Assembly: GCF_000018025.1 (NCBI RefSeq)
Contig: NC_009831.1
Span: 868,001-932,000, forward strand
DNA length: 64,000 nucleotides
Reading direction: 5' to 3'
Source: Shewanella sediminis HAW-EB3
GTDB taxonomy: Bacteria; Pseudomonadota; Gammaproteobacteria; Enterobacterales; Shewanellaceae
Below the pieces are notes generated by a model. The model saw only the letters and a list, made by a program, of their open reading frames with translations. It ran no database searches and was not told the origin of the DNA. Position 1 is the stretch's first letter, and the number at the start of each line of letters is the position of its first letter. The translations under genes were made by a program, and so were the position numbers. This document shows, piece by piece, positions 30,490 to 39,144 of this stretch.

Positions 30490-32385
30490 ATGATGAAATA
30501 CAATCAGATCTTTTTGTTACTACTAACCTCCTCTCTGCTCGTTGCCTGCGGTGATAGCAACAGCCCAGCGCCGGAGCCTACTCAACCGCCTCAATCCCAA
30601 TATGATTACCTAGATGTAAAAATGAAGCCGACGGCACCCAAGTCAGGAACTGTTACAGTTATGTTGGGGGAGTTTGATAACAAGATAACCCAGTGGATAC
30701 TGGACAACCCAACTGCAGACCTCAACAAGGATGGTGGTGTGGGATTGTTGGATGCCCACCTTGCCGGAGTCTATAACGATGATAAAGAGAGCATTGAAGT
30801 GGATCTCTCTGATATGGCCGACTTCCTTGCCACTAATCCGGATGGCTTGGGTGCCGGTACGGCGAGGCCTGATATATTTAAACCTGGCCACTTCTCCGCG
30901 TTTGATCTGCTTCGGTATCTTTCGGGGGGCCGGGACGATCTTGAACTGAGTGGGATAACCAATTACGATACCACCGGCCTGGGCACTTACACCTTCAACG
31001 TCTCCTTCGATGCGGATCAGTCCGGCATCTTTGACCCCGGAACAGAGGAGACGAATAATGGCAACTGGCACTTCCGCTTCAACGCCCATGGCGGCGATTT
31101 CAATCGTGCCCGGGGAAATATGCAGGGTTTTTCTCCTTCTGGTGAGGCTAACTATATCAGGATGGATGAATACTGGCTTCAGGATGGCTCCTTGATCACC
31201 TTCCAGCCCTTTTCCGACGAGATGACGGCACGGCGCCAGTGGATCCAGCGACAGGAAGTCCTGAACTTTGAGGCCAGTGGCAACCAGCCAATGGTACCGT
31301 CCATTACGGCCCTAACCTTTGATGCTAACTGGAATCCTTCAGTTCAAGCACAAGCCAATGACGTTAAAATTACCGCTCACAACCATAGGGACGATATCTT
31401 CCAGCCCGGGGTGGTCACTGTTATGGATGCGATGATCTCCGCTCAGGAGCAATTGAACGGTGTTAGTTTCTCCTACTGGGATACCCTGTCAACAGGTGCC
31501 AAAGTAGGGCACTGGGCTGTATCCAGCATCGGCGGTAAGCGTAACTCTGGACTCTATGGTTGGTTTTCTGAGTTTCACAATCCGGCAAATAAGCCTGGAG
31601 ATCCGGACTTTAGTAAATATCCAAATTGCAATTGGGGTATTGATGGCAGTCAAGACGGCGAACCTCGTGTTTCCCAAGAGGTATGCCAGCGAGATTGGGC
31701 TGGTGCCTTTGGTGGCGAGCTTGTGCATATGCTGCCGGATGTTTACCCAATGAACTACGGGTATAACAATTTCTCTTATGTATACGGATCGATGTACGAT
31801 ATTTTTGGCCCAACAAAACGCGATATTAATAATTCCTTGGTATGGGAGTACAAAGAAGGAGAACAGCTAGACAAGGTTACTTTTCAAACCTTCGAGCTAC
31901 CTTCGTCGCCGGTAGGTAACGCGTCATTGCTGGATGAAGCCCACTTTGGTTGGCAAATTGCCGATTGCACCCTGTGCCATAATGAGTTAAAGGAGCCTCT
32001 TGGGCACGGAGGTCACAGCTGGCCGATCAATAGCCGGGACGGCTTCAGCCAGTCGCAGCCTTACTACTGTGCTAGTTGTCACGGTGCCAACGGTGCACCT
32101 AAGGCCCACGGCGAGGATGATCGCTGCTTCTTCTGCCACGCAGGAGAGAAGCTACCGAAAAAACACGGCGATGCCTCCACTAAGGTGCTATACAAAGGGG
32201 CTGATAAGATGATGGGCAACAAGATGTATGGGTTCAACCCCAAGTATCGGGGAGTTCCAGCGGATGAGTTTGGTAACCATAAACCCATTGAACAGCGCTG
32301 GAATTCCAGAAATAATGACTGGGACATAAGCCGTGTATTCCCTGACCCTTATGCCTGCATGACTTGCCATCAGCAACCGGAGTAG
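30490..32385 (+). CDS. Tetraheme c-type cytochrome lipoprotein of unrecognised family
   Basis: A 631-residue predicted lipoprotein with lipobox LVAC (Cys20). The first about 490 residues lack haem motifs and contain a dockerin- or EF-hand-like acidic segment (DLNKDGGVGLLDAH, about 78-91) and a second Asp-rich motif (SFDADQSGIFDPG). Four CXXCH motifs cluster in the last 140 residues at 493, 527, 546 and 623. Likely exported and surface- or periplasm-facing electron-transfer protein. I do not recognise the large N-terminal region. It precedes a LuxR-type regulator and forms an isolated cassette between core genes. Start could also be the next Met (30493). Confidence 0.85.
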   Translation: MMKYNQIFLLLLTSSLLVACGDSNSPAPEPTQPPQSQYDYLDVKMKPTAPKSGTVTVMLGEFDNKITQWILDNPTADLNKDGGVGLLDAHLAGVYNDDKESIEVDLSDMADFLATNPDGLGAGTARPDIFKPGHFSAFDLLRYLSGGRDDLELSGITNYDTTGLGTYTFNVSFDADQSGIFDPGTEETNNGNWHFRFNAHGGDFNRARGNMQGFSPSGEANYIRMDEYWLQDGSLITFQPFSDEMTARRQWIQRQEVLNFEASGNQPMVPSITALTFDANWNPSVQAQANDVKITAHNHRDDIFQPGVVTVMDAMISAQEQLNGVSFSYWDTLSTGAKVGHWAVSSIGGKRNSGLYGWFSEFHNPANKPGDPDFSKYPNCNWGIDGSQDGEPRVSQEVCQRDWAGAFGGELVHMLPDVYPMNYGYNNFSYVYGSMYDIFGPTKRDINNSLVWEYKEGEQLDKVTFQTFELPSSPVGNASLLDEAHFGWQIADCTLCHNELKEPLGHGGHSWPINSRDGFSQSQPYYCASCHGANGAPKAHGEDDRCFFCHAGEKLPKKHGDASTKVLYKGADKMMGNKMYGFNPKYRGVPADEFGNHKPIEQRWNSRNNDWDISRVFPDPYACMTCHQQPE

Positions 32386-32396
32386 GACAGCAACAA

Positions 32397-32418
32397 AACC
32401 TGCGCACCTGCGCAGGTT
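32397..32418 (+). terminator. GC-rich hairpin after the tetraheme cytochrome
   Basis: AACCTGCGC (32397-32405) pairs perfectly with GCGCAGGTT (32410-32418) around a 4-nt loop; the following TCTTC is only a weak T-run, so readthrough into the regulator gene is possible. Confidence 0.6.
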
Positions 32419-32462
32419 TCTTCACCTGTCTCTGGGCATTTTGGGTATTAAGAGGTAACGAC

Positions 32463-33212
32463 TTGGACAAACTAACACCAAAGCATGCCGATCTACACCA
32501 CAACTTGGTTTTAGCGTTGAATCAGTTTGGTTTTAACGGCTTTAATTTCACGTTAAGCAGTGAGTTAGCCGGTGAGATTAGCATCAATCTGTCTAAGTTG
32601 GAGGAGTTCAGCCCCCGCGTCATGAAACGTGAGAAATTTACTCTAGTATCGTGCAACCGAGCTCTGGAGATCCGTCGTTATTATGTAAGCTTTTTTGCCG
32701 ATCGAAGAGAAAGCGGTTTCACCATGGCCAGGAAGCTAGGGGCAACTATTTGGGACGGTCCGGATCTGAGCAAACCCAGTGGGCATCAGCTAAGGGATTT
32801 TCTGCATCAACGACAGGTGAGCAGCGTCGCCTTGTGGCTGGTGGAGACTAGCTCCCATTGGACAGGTTATTTCACCCTGTTTTCTAACCAGCAGTACACG
32901 CAGCTTTGCCGCAACTGTTGGGAGAATGGCGCAGAAATTGATGCCTTGCTACGTCTCTATGGTGAATTCTACTCCTCGGAGTTTAGTGAGAAGCTTAATC
33001 CCATCTTCAATTACGATATCATCAACCAAAAGTCGCTTAATATACTTAACCTGTTGGCAGAGGGGGGCAGCATCAAGGAGATCAGTGCCCGTCAGAATCT
33101 CTCCGAACGGGGCATATGCTATCACGTGGACAGGATGAAGGAGATACTCTGCTGCCACAATCGATATCATCTGGTGCATAAGGCTCATCAGCTTGGCTTA
33201 CTTCGAAAGTAG
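32463..33212 (+). CDS. LuxR-family transcriptional regulator
   Basis: A 249-residue protein. TTG 32463 is preferred because AGAGGTA (32450-32456) is a well-spaced ribosome site; the upstream frame overlaps the cytochrome end and hairpin. The C-terminal about 65 residues form a LuxR-type helix-turn-helix (LNILNLLAEGGSIKEISARQ then LSERGICYHVDRMKEIL). The N-terminal about 180 residues resemble the overall size of an autoinducer-type sensor domain, but I see no clear acyl-homoserine-lactone signature. It probably regulates the cytochrome gene upstream. Confidence 0.82.
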   Translation: MDKLTPKHADLHHNLVLALNQFGFNGFNFTLSSELAGEISINLSKLEEFSPRVMKREKFTLVSCNRALEIRRYYVSFFADRRESGFTMARKLGATIWDGPDLSKPSGHQLRDFLHQRQVSSVALWLVETSSHWTGYFTLFSNQQYTQLCRNCWENGAEIDALLRLYGEFYSSEFSEKLNPIFNYDIINQKSLNILNLLAEGGSIKEISARQNLSERGICYHVDRMKEILCCHNRYHLVHKAHQLGLLRK

Positions 33213-33379
33213 AAGAGGGTGAGGCCAGAGGGTTAATCGTGCCATATATGGCACTGTTATTGGTTGTTCTCTAAGCAAATTTCATGAGTTATAACTTTGG
33301 CGTTAACTTATTCTAATTTAAAAAAGTGTCGCTGATTACATGAAAACTGCAATCGATGAGAAGAATAAACTAGTGTAAA

Positions 33380-33478
33380 TGCGGCTGTGACCTTCCGTGA
33401 CAGGGATGTCACGGCAGAGCCCACAGGGATTGTGCTTGCGGCGTGTCACAGAAGTGTTTGCACATTAGGCGAGCCGCA
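33380..33478. repeat. About 99-bp palindromic intergenic element
   Basis: The 375-bp gap between the LuxR gene and the DUF481 gene holds an element bounded by TGCGGCT (33380-33386) and AGCCGCA (33472-33478). Inside is CCGTGAC (33395-33401) with inverted GTCACGG (33408-33414) and a CACAGGGATTGTG motif. Nested inverted repeats and absence of ORFs suggest a small palindromic repeat element. Nothing else is seen in the gap. Confidence 0.5.
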
Positions 33479-33587
33479 GGCTATAGATTATATTGAAGCC
33501 TTGGTTTCAAAAAGCTAAGTGAATACTAATAAAGCCAGATGAACCAATAAAAGATATTTGAAACTTGTTATCCGACAAGTTCATCCA

Positions 33588-34337
33588 CTACTGGAATGTG
33601 TACAGTAAGTTGAATGTAGTTATGGTATCAGTCTGCTTGGTGCCTTCGGGAACCACGTCTGTGTATTTGATGTTGACGCCTATCTTGAAGGCCCAGTCCT
33701 GGAACAGGGTGTTCTTATAGCTCATGTCTAAGGTGAGGGTGCTGTTGTCTTCACCGGCTTCGGCGGTGAGATCGGCATTTAAGCTGGTGTATTCCTGGAG
33801 CTTCTGCTCAAATTTTACTGCCGTACGTAGAATCACGTCGCGATTGGCTTGGGGATCGGGTTCGGCTTCTGTCTCTATCGGCATGTTATATCGATAACCT
33901 GGGCCGACTTCAAGACTGAGTTTAGTGCTGTGATCTGAGATAGCATCGAAACCATAACCGGTAGATACGGTCGATATTTGAGTGTAACTGCCGTAGCGAT
34001 CTAAGGTGAAGTCGCCTCGACCGAAGACATAGCCATCGAACCCGCCACTGAGTTTATAGCTCGACTGAAGCTGAACATCGTACTTCTCTGAGGTGGTTTT
34101 CTCATCATCGGCCGCAAAATAAGCTTTTACCGTCCCCTCTTGCTTCGTCTTTTCCGTGTCGTAAACGAGTTTAGTTCGGCCGTTAAAGCTACTGGATTCT
34201 GTGTTACCTGTATTGAGTTGAAAACCGGCTTCAATCTCGGCGGTAAAATCGCTCGGGGGCTCTTGATAATCCGGTGGGACTAAAGCCAGTGCCGATAGGG
34301 GGAAAGTTAAAAATAGGACTGCTATGGCTCTAAACAT
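33588..34337 (-). CDS. DUF481 family outer-membrane protein (YdiY-like)
   Basis: A 249-residue exported protein. ATG 34337 (MFRAIAVLFLTFPLSALA) gives a clear signal peptide; the frame is open to 34496 but those residues look non-coding. The body is DUF481: FTAEIEAGFQLNTGNTESSS, alternating beta-strand pattern, and a C-terminal aromatic residue region (TFNLLYTFQ) typical of outer-membrane barrels. Function unknown; it is divergent from the rpsF operon. Confidence 0.85.
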   Translation of the reverse strand: MFRAIAVLFLTFPLSALALVPPDYQEPPSDFTAEIEAGFQLNTGNTESSSFNGRTKLVYDTEKTKQEGTVKAYFAADDEKTTSEKYDVQLQSSYKLSGGFDGYVFGRGDFTLDRYGSYTQISTVSTGYGFDAISDHSTKLSLEVGPGYRYNMPIETEAEPDPQANRDVILRTAVKFEQKLQEYTSLNADLTAEAGEDNSTLTLDMSYKNTLFQDWAFKIGVNIKYTDVVPEGTKQTDTITTFNLLYTFQ

Positions 34338-34446
34338 TTTTTTATTCTTATGACTATTATTTTTATGCGGTGAGGCTCTATTTTGTCGAGCCAATATCAT
34401 ACCTATAATGCCAAGCATCGGTAAAGTGAATATTGTCAAAAATTGG

Positions 34447-34475
34447 TTGAATTTATCGTTCGCTTTGTGTAGTAT
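34447..34475 (+). promoter_or_regulatory. Sigma-70 promoter of the rpsF operon
   Basis: TTGAAT (34447-34452), 17 bp, TAGTAT (34470-34475): good -35 and -10 hexamers with optimal spacing, about 95 bp before rpsF. Confidence 0.55.
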
Positions 34476-34511
34476 TCCGCGTCCTAAATCAGTCACTTTA
34501 ATTAGTTCCTT

Positions 34512-34556
34512 GCCTCTATTTGGTTTGACTGAGCCAACAACGAGGCTAGATAACCG
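34512..34556 (+). promoter_or_regulatory. Candidate S6:S18-binding leader of rpsF
   Basis: GCCTC (34512-34516) pairs with GAGGC (34542-34546), enclosing TTGG/CCAA (34520-34523 with 34534-34537), and a CCG lies at 34554-34556 just before the Shine-Dalgarno AAGGAG. A hairpin plus conserved CCG before rpsF is the known layout of the S6:S18 autoregulatory leader; base-level agreement was not tested. Confidence 0.45.
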
Positions 34557-34569
34557 TAAGGAGCAAAAA

Positions 34570-34989
34570 ATGCGTCATTATGAAATCGTATTTTTGGTTC
34601 ACCCTGATCAGAGTGAACAAGTACCTGGTATGATTGAGCGTTACACGGGTATTCTTACCCAAGCTGGCGGTCAAGTACATCGTTTAGAAGATTGGGGCCG
34701 TCGTCAACTGGCTTACCCAATTATCGAACTGCATAAAGCTCACTATGTTCTTATGAACGTAGAAGCATCTGCAGAGTCGGTTGAAGAACTTGAAACAGCT
34801 TTCCGTTTCAACGACGCTGTTCTGCGTAGCATGGTTATGCGTACTAAAGCAGCCATCACTGAAGCATCTCCAATGGCTAAAGCGAAAGACGAGCGTGATT
34901 CACGTCGTTCTAGCGAAGGCGAGCGTCGTAGTGCGCCTGCTGAAGCAACTGAAGAAGTTAAAGAAACCGCTGAAAAAGCAGCTGAGTAA
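34570..34989 (+). CDS. rpsF: 30S ribosomal protein S6
   Basis: A 139-residue S6, starting [20 protein letters not shown] after AAGGAG. The frame is open upstream to 34408 but the leader hairpin and family start fix the ATG at 34570. The C-terminal tail after about residue 97 is highly charged and ends with Glu/Lys/Ala; E. coli S6 tails are glutamylated by RimK. First gene of rpsF-priB-rpsR-rplI. Confidence 0.97.
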   Translation: MRHYEIVFLVHPDQSEQVPGMIERYTGILTQAGGQVHRLEDWGRRQLAYPIIELHKAHYVLMNVEASAESVEELETAFRFNDAVLRSMVMRTKAAITEASPMAKAKDERDSRRSSEGERRSAPAEATEEVKETAEKAAE

Positions 34990-34997
34990 GTTTTTCT

Positions 34998-35542
<545 letters not shown>

Positions 35543-35569
35543 TACTGCATAAATTTAGAGGAATTAATA

Positions 35570-36022
35570 ATGAACGTTATTTTACTTGATAAAATTGCTA
35601 ACCTAGGAAATCTAGGTGACCAAGTTGCAGTTAAAGCTGGTTACGCACGTAACTTCCTTCTGCCACAAGGTAAAGCTGTTGTTGCTAACACTGCTAACAC
35701 TGAAGTCTTTGAAGCACGTCGTGCTGAATTAGAAGCTAAGTTAGTTGCTGACCTGACTGCTGCTAACGAGCGCGCTGAGAAAATCAACGCACTTGAATCT
35801 ATCGTTATCGCTTCTAAAGCTGGTGACGAAGGTAAGCTGTTCGGTTCAATTGGTAACCGTGACATCGCTGATGCAGTTACAGCTGCTGGTGTTGAACTTG
35901 CTAAGAGCGAAGTTCGTCTTCCACTAGGTGCTTTACGTACTACTGGTGAATTCGAAGTTGAAGTTCAGGTTCACACTGAAGTTAAAGCTATTGTTAAGCT
36001 TTCTGTTGTTGCAGAAGACTAA
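35570..36022 (+). CDS. rplI: 50S ribosomal protein L9
   Basis: A 150-residue L9: N-terminal RNA-binding domain ([19 protein letters not shown]), long connecting helix (about 40-75) and C-terminal domain. Last gene of the operon, closed by a strong terminator. Confidence 0.98.
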   Translation: MNVILLDKIANLGNLGDQVAVKAGYARNFLLPQGKAVVANTANTEVFEARRAELEAKLVADLTAANERAEKINALESIVIASKAGDEGKLFGSIGNRDIADAVTAAGVELAKSEVRLPLGALRTTGEFEVEVQVHTEVKAIVKLSVVAED

Positions 36023-36084
36023 TACATTAGTTTAAAGCGAAACGACTTACATGCTTCGGTATTAAGTCTAAAGCTTTAAAAGAA

Positions 36085-36119
36085 AACACCGCGCTAATTT
36101 AATTAGGCGGTGTTTTTTT
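36085..36119 (+). terminator. Rho-independent terminator after rplI
   Basis: AACACCGC (36085-36092) with CTAAT pairs with ATTAG and GCGGTGTT (36105-36113), a long stem with one bulged base, followed by seven T residues. Confidence 0.92.
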
Positions 36120-36139
36120 ATGTCTGTAGGAAAGTGATT

Positions 36140-36621
36140 TAGAGCTGAGATGACGCTTCGCTGGTAGGGCCGAGATGACGCTTCGCTGGTAGGGCTGAGA
36201 TAAAGCTTCGCTGGTAGGGCTGAGATGACGCTTCGCTGCTAGAGCCGAGATGGCGCTTTGCTGGTAGAGCTGAGATGACGCTGCGCTGGTAGAGCTGAGA
36301 AGACGCTTCACTGGTAGAGCTGAGAAGACGCTTCACTGGTAGAGCTAGGATGACGCTGCGCTGTCAGAGCTAGGATGACGCTGCGCTGTTAGAGCTAAGA
36401 TGACGCTACGCTGTCAGAGCTAAGATGACGCTGCGCTGTTAGAGCTAAGATGACGCTACGCTGTCAGAGCTAAGATGACGCTGCGCTGTTAGAGCTAGGA
36501 TGACGCTTCGCTGGTAGGGCTGAGATGACGCTGCGCTGGTAGAGCTGAGACGACGCTTCGCTGGTAGAGCCGAGATGACGCTTCGCTGGTAGAGCTGAGA
36601 TGACGCTGCGCTGGTAGGGCC
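36140..36621. repeat. 25-bp tandem repeat array, 19 complete units
   Basis: Units beginning TAGAGCTGAGATGACGCTTC and ending GCTGG start every 25 bp from 36140 to 36590, with a partial unit at 36615. I found no insertion or deletion in 19 units, only substitutions. From 36365 to 36514 alternate units differ consistently (TAG/CAG starts, GCTGCG/GCTACG centres), giving a 50-bp higher-order period. The array follows the rplI terminator and lies between convergent rplI and the S46 peptidase gene. Long open frames across it are repeat artefacts. Confidence 0.95.
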
Positions 36622-36749
36622 GCGTCGGTTCTTGTTCCCTACATAACCGACATTTCTGCCATCCATGGCGGTCAGATGACTTTATCTTTCCTGTTAGAGC
36701 GAAGCTCGTCAAACAGGCGAAGCCGTCTGCGAAGCGATAGGCCGAAGGC

Positions 36750-36762
36750 CGTCATCTCAGCT
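36750..36762. repeat. Inverted partial copy of the 25-bp unit
   Basis: CGTCATCTCAGCT at 36750-36762 is the exact reverse complement of the unit core AGCTGAGATGACG. It follows a GCGAAG-rich stretch (36696-36747), so the array is flanked by an inverted relic of its own unit. Confidence 0.6.
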
Positions 36763-36814
36763 TTTATACCTATTCCTTGAAAATCCAGGGCCTAGGTTCT
36801 AGGCCCTTTCAAAC

Positions 36815-39037
36815 TTAATTACGGACTAATTCCAACTCTGCTATCAAATTATCGGCATGGTCAACTTCATCCATCATCCATAGGATGTAGCGGAAATCGA
36901 CATGAACGGCTCGAGTAATGGTTGGGTTAAAGAACCAATCTTTAGTGATAGCTTCATACGTTGAGTCGAAGTTCAGTCCGACTAACTCACCTTTGCCGTT
37001 AAATACTGGCGAGCCCGAGTTTCCACCTGTGGTATCGACACTGGAGAGGAAGTTAACCGGGACAGAGTTGAACGCTTCAGGCTTATCTAAGCAAGAAAAT
37101 AGTCGGCATATCCAAGAGCTCGGGTCTTTAATTACAGAGTCCACCTTATGAGTACCATAACGCTGCGCTGCAATCGCATCTAGCACTTTCTTCGGCGCGT
37201 TAAAAGGTTCGACACCTGTGTGTTTAGCGGCGATCCCTTCAAGGCGTGTGAAAGGCTGTTTGTACAGTGCATCTCGTGATTGATAGCCATCTACCATGCC
37301 ATAGGTGATACGCAGTGTACCGTTTGCATCCGGGTATACAGGCCAGCCGTTGGCTTTGTTGTACGCGATAATTGCTTTCATATAGCCGGGTCTGGCTTGA
37401 GAAAGTTCTCCAAGAAGCGTCTTCTTCTCTTTCTCTTGTGCCATGTTGCTATCATAAAGCGCCACGGCCAGGCGAATGAATGGATCGGCACTGGTTTCGA
37501 ATGTTTTAGCATCCGCTTGCATCCAGGCAAGACGTTTGTCTTGGTCCGTCAAGGAGGTAAGGGAGTAGAGTCCATCGAGTTTATCCGACAAGGTGACCGT
37601 TTTGTCATCAAAGTTGAGCATGGCATCGAAAGCGTTAACACGGTTGTCTTGCCCCATATAGGCATTTAAGTCTTGTAGCCATAGGGTCTTGTCGACCGAG
37701 ATATCGAAGCTGGAATCGATACGTTTAAGACGCGCCTTAAACATCTTCATGTCTCGCTCTTGATATCCCTCTTCACGCTCGCTATCCGGCTTAGCTTTCT
37801 CTTTTGACAGACGATAGAGTTTATTTGCCGCGGCGAGCAGGGCACTGGACTGCGCATTTTCAAAGTAATGACGGCTCTGCATGCCAGTGCGCTTTTTATC
37901 TAACAAGGATTCAAGCTGGTCGAACTGGGCTTGATATGACTGGTAGGTCTTATCGGCCGTAAGCCACTTGAGGAAATTATCTTCGCGGTTCTGCTTAATG
38001 CCGGTAATATCGGTGGCTCTGAATCCATCGAGGAGTCCGTTGTACTTCTTCATGCGGTTAGCCATGGAAGCCAAGGTACCCGCATACTTGATCGCAACTT
38101 CACCGTCGGCATTACCCATGGCCTTGATTGTGTCGATACGCAGTTGATAGCGTGAGGCGAGGGTTGGATATAGCCAGTCACTCGCAAATTGCAGTTCACT
38201 GGTTAAGCGGTAACGGCTGGTCGATCCCGGGTAGCCAGCAACAAAGACACCATCACCGGCATTTACACCATCGGCGTTAATTTTAAGGTAGCTTTTAGGT
38301 GTGAATGGAATATTATCTTCAGCGAAAGCGGCTGGCTGTCCATCTTTGCCTACATAGGCTCGCAGGAAGGTAAAATCACCCGAATGACGAGGGTACTCAT
38401 AGTTATCTACGTCGCCGCCAAATGATCCGACACTCTTAGGTGGCGCATAGACTAAACGAACATCACGGATAATCAGCTGCTTAATGAGATAGTATTCGAG
38501 TCCATTATGAAAGCTGCGCACCGAACAGCGGTAGTTTTTATCGCTTTCACACTCTTTGATAAGAGATTTTCTATTAGATTGGATCTCTTCATAGCGCACC
38601 AAAGGGTCTTGGCTTAAGTTGTCTGTTACTGCTTTAGATACATCGGTAACCGCTTCGGTAATATAGAGTCGCTCGTTAGGACCCGCCGATGGTTCTGCAT
38701 CTTTAGATTTTGCCAGGAAGCCATCGGCAATATAATTGTGCTCTTTTTTACTGTTATATTGAATAGCACGGTAAGCGCAGTGGTGGTTTGTGACAACTAA
38801 GCCTTGGGGTGACACGAAACTGGCGGTACAATACCCCAGCCCTACAACCGCATTCATTGGATACTGCGTGAGATCGGCAAGTTGTTTTGCTGGTATCTCA
38901 ATGCCTCTCTCGCTAAGTTTTTCTGCGATAGAGGGCATTTGATAAGGTTGCCACTGGCCCTCATCTGCATGTGCGTCGATTGATGCCAATACGACACCAG
39001 ATGACAGCACGACTGCTGAGATCAATGCATTGCGCAT
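36815..39037 (-). CDS. S46 family dipeptidyl-peptidase (DPP7/DPP11-like)
   Basis: A 740-residue secreted serine exopeptidase releasing dipeptides from peptide N-termini in the periplasm. ATG 39037 gives a signal peptide ending at DAHA; the frame is open to 39076. The chymotrypsin-like triad is seen as NHHCAYRAI (His), GDVDNYEYPRHSGDF (Asp) and TGGNSGSPVFN (Ser). In the S1 region GLNFDST, a Ser occupies the position that is Gly in DPP7 and Arg in Porphyromonas DPP11, so specificity cannot be assigned. It points away from dnaB. Confidence 0.92.
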   Translation of the reverse strand: MRNALISAVVLSSGVVLASIDAHADEGQWQPYQMPSIAEKLSERGIEIPAKQLADLTQYPMNAVVGLGYCTASFVSPQGLVVTNHHCAYRAIQYNSKKEHNYIADGFLAKSKDAEPSAGPNERLYITEAVTDVSKAVTDNLSQDPLVRYEEIQSNRKSLIKECESDKNYRCSVRSFHNGLEYYLIKQLIIRDVRLVYAPPKSVGSFGGDVDNYEYPRHSGDFTFLRAYVGKDGQPAAFAEDNIPFTPKSYLKINADGVNAGDGVFVAGYPGSTSRYRLTSELQFASDWLYPTLASRYQLRIDTIKAMGNADGEVAIKYAGTLASMANRMKKYNGLLDGFRATDITGIKQNREDNFLKWLTADKTYQSYQAQFDQLESLLDKKRTGMQSRHYFENAQSSALLAAANKLYRLSKEKAKPDSEREEGYQERDMKMFKARLKRIDSSFDISVDKTLWLQDLNAYMGQDNRVNAFDAMLNFDDKTVTLSDKLDGLYSLTSLTDQDKRLAWMQADAKTFETSADPFIRLAVALYDSNMAQEKEKKTLLGELSQARPGYMKAIIAYNKANGWPVYPDANGTLRITYGMVDGYQSRDALYKQPFTRLEGIAAKHTGVEPFNAPKKVLDAIAAQRYGTHKVDSVIKDPSSWICRLFSCLDKPEAFNSVPVNFLSSVDTTGGNSGSPVFNGKGELVGLNFDSTYEAITKDWFFNPTITRAVHVDFRYILWMMDEVDHADNLIAELELVRN

Positions 39038-39144
39038 GTTCGTTCCTTGTTTTTTGTTATATGGGTAGGAACTCATGGGTTCCGTTTTTGTTTGAGCACG
39101 TTTTATACCATATTTTGCTTAACTGTTGGGAGTTTGGAAATTTA

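Noticed and set aside
36140..36621. CRISPR array
   Set aside because: Units are contiguous with no variable spacers, and no cas genes are near.
36099..36712. Several overlapping minus-strand ORFs of 65-80 codons rich in LYQRSVISALPAKRH
   Set aside because: They are translations of the 25-bp array in different frames; period 25 bp gives a 25-residue repeat in every frame. No ribosome site or signal of coding selection.
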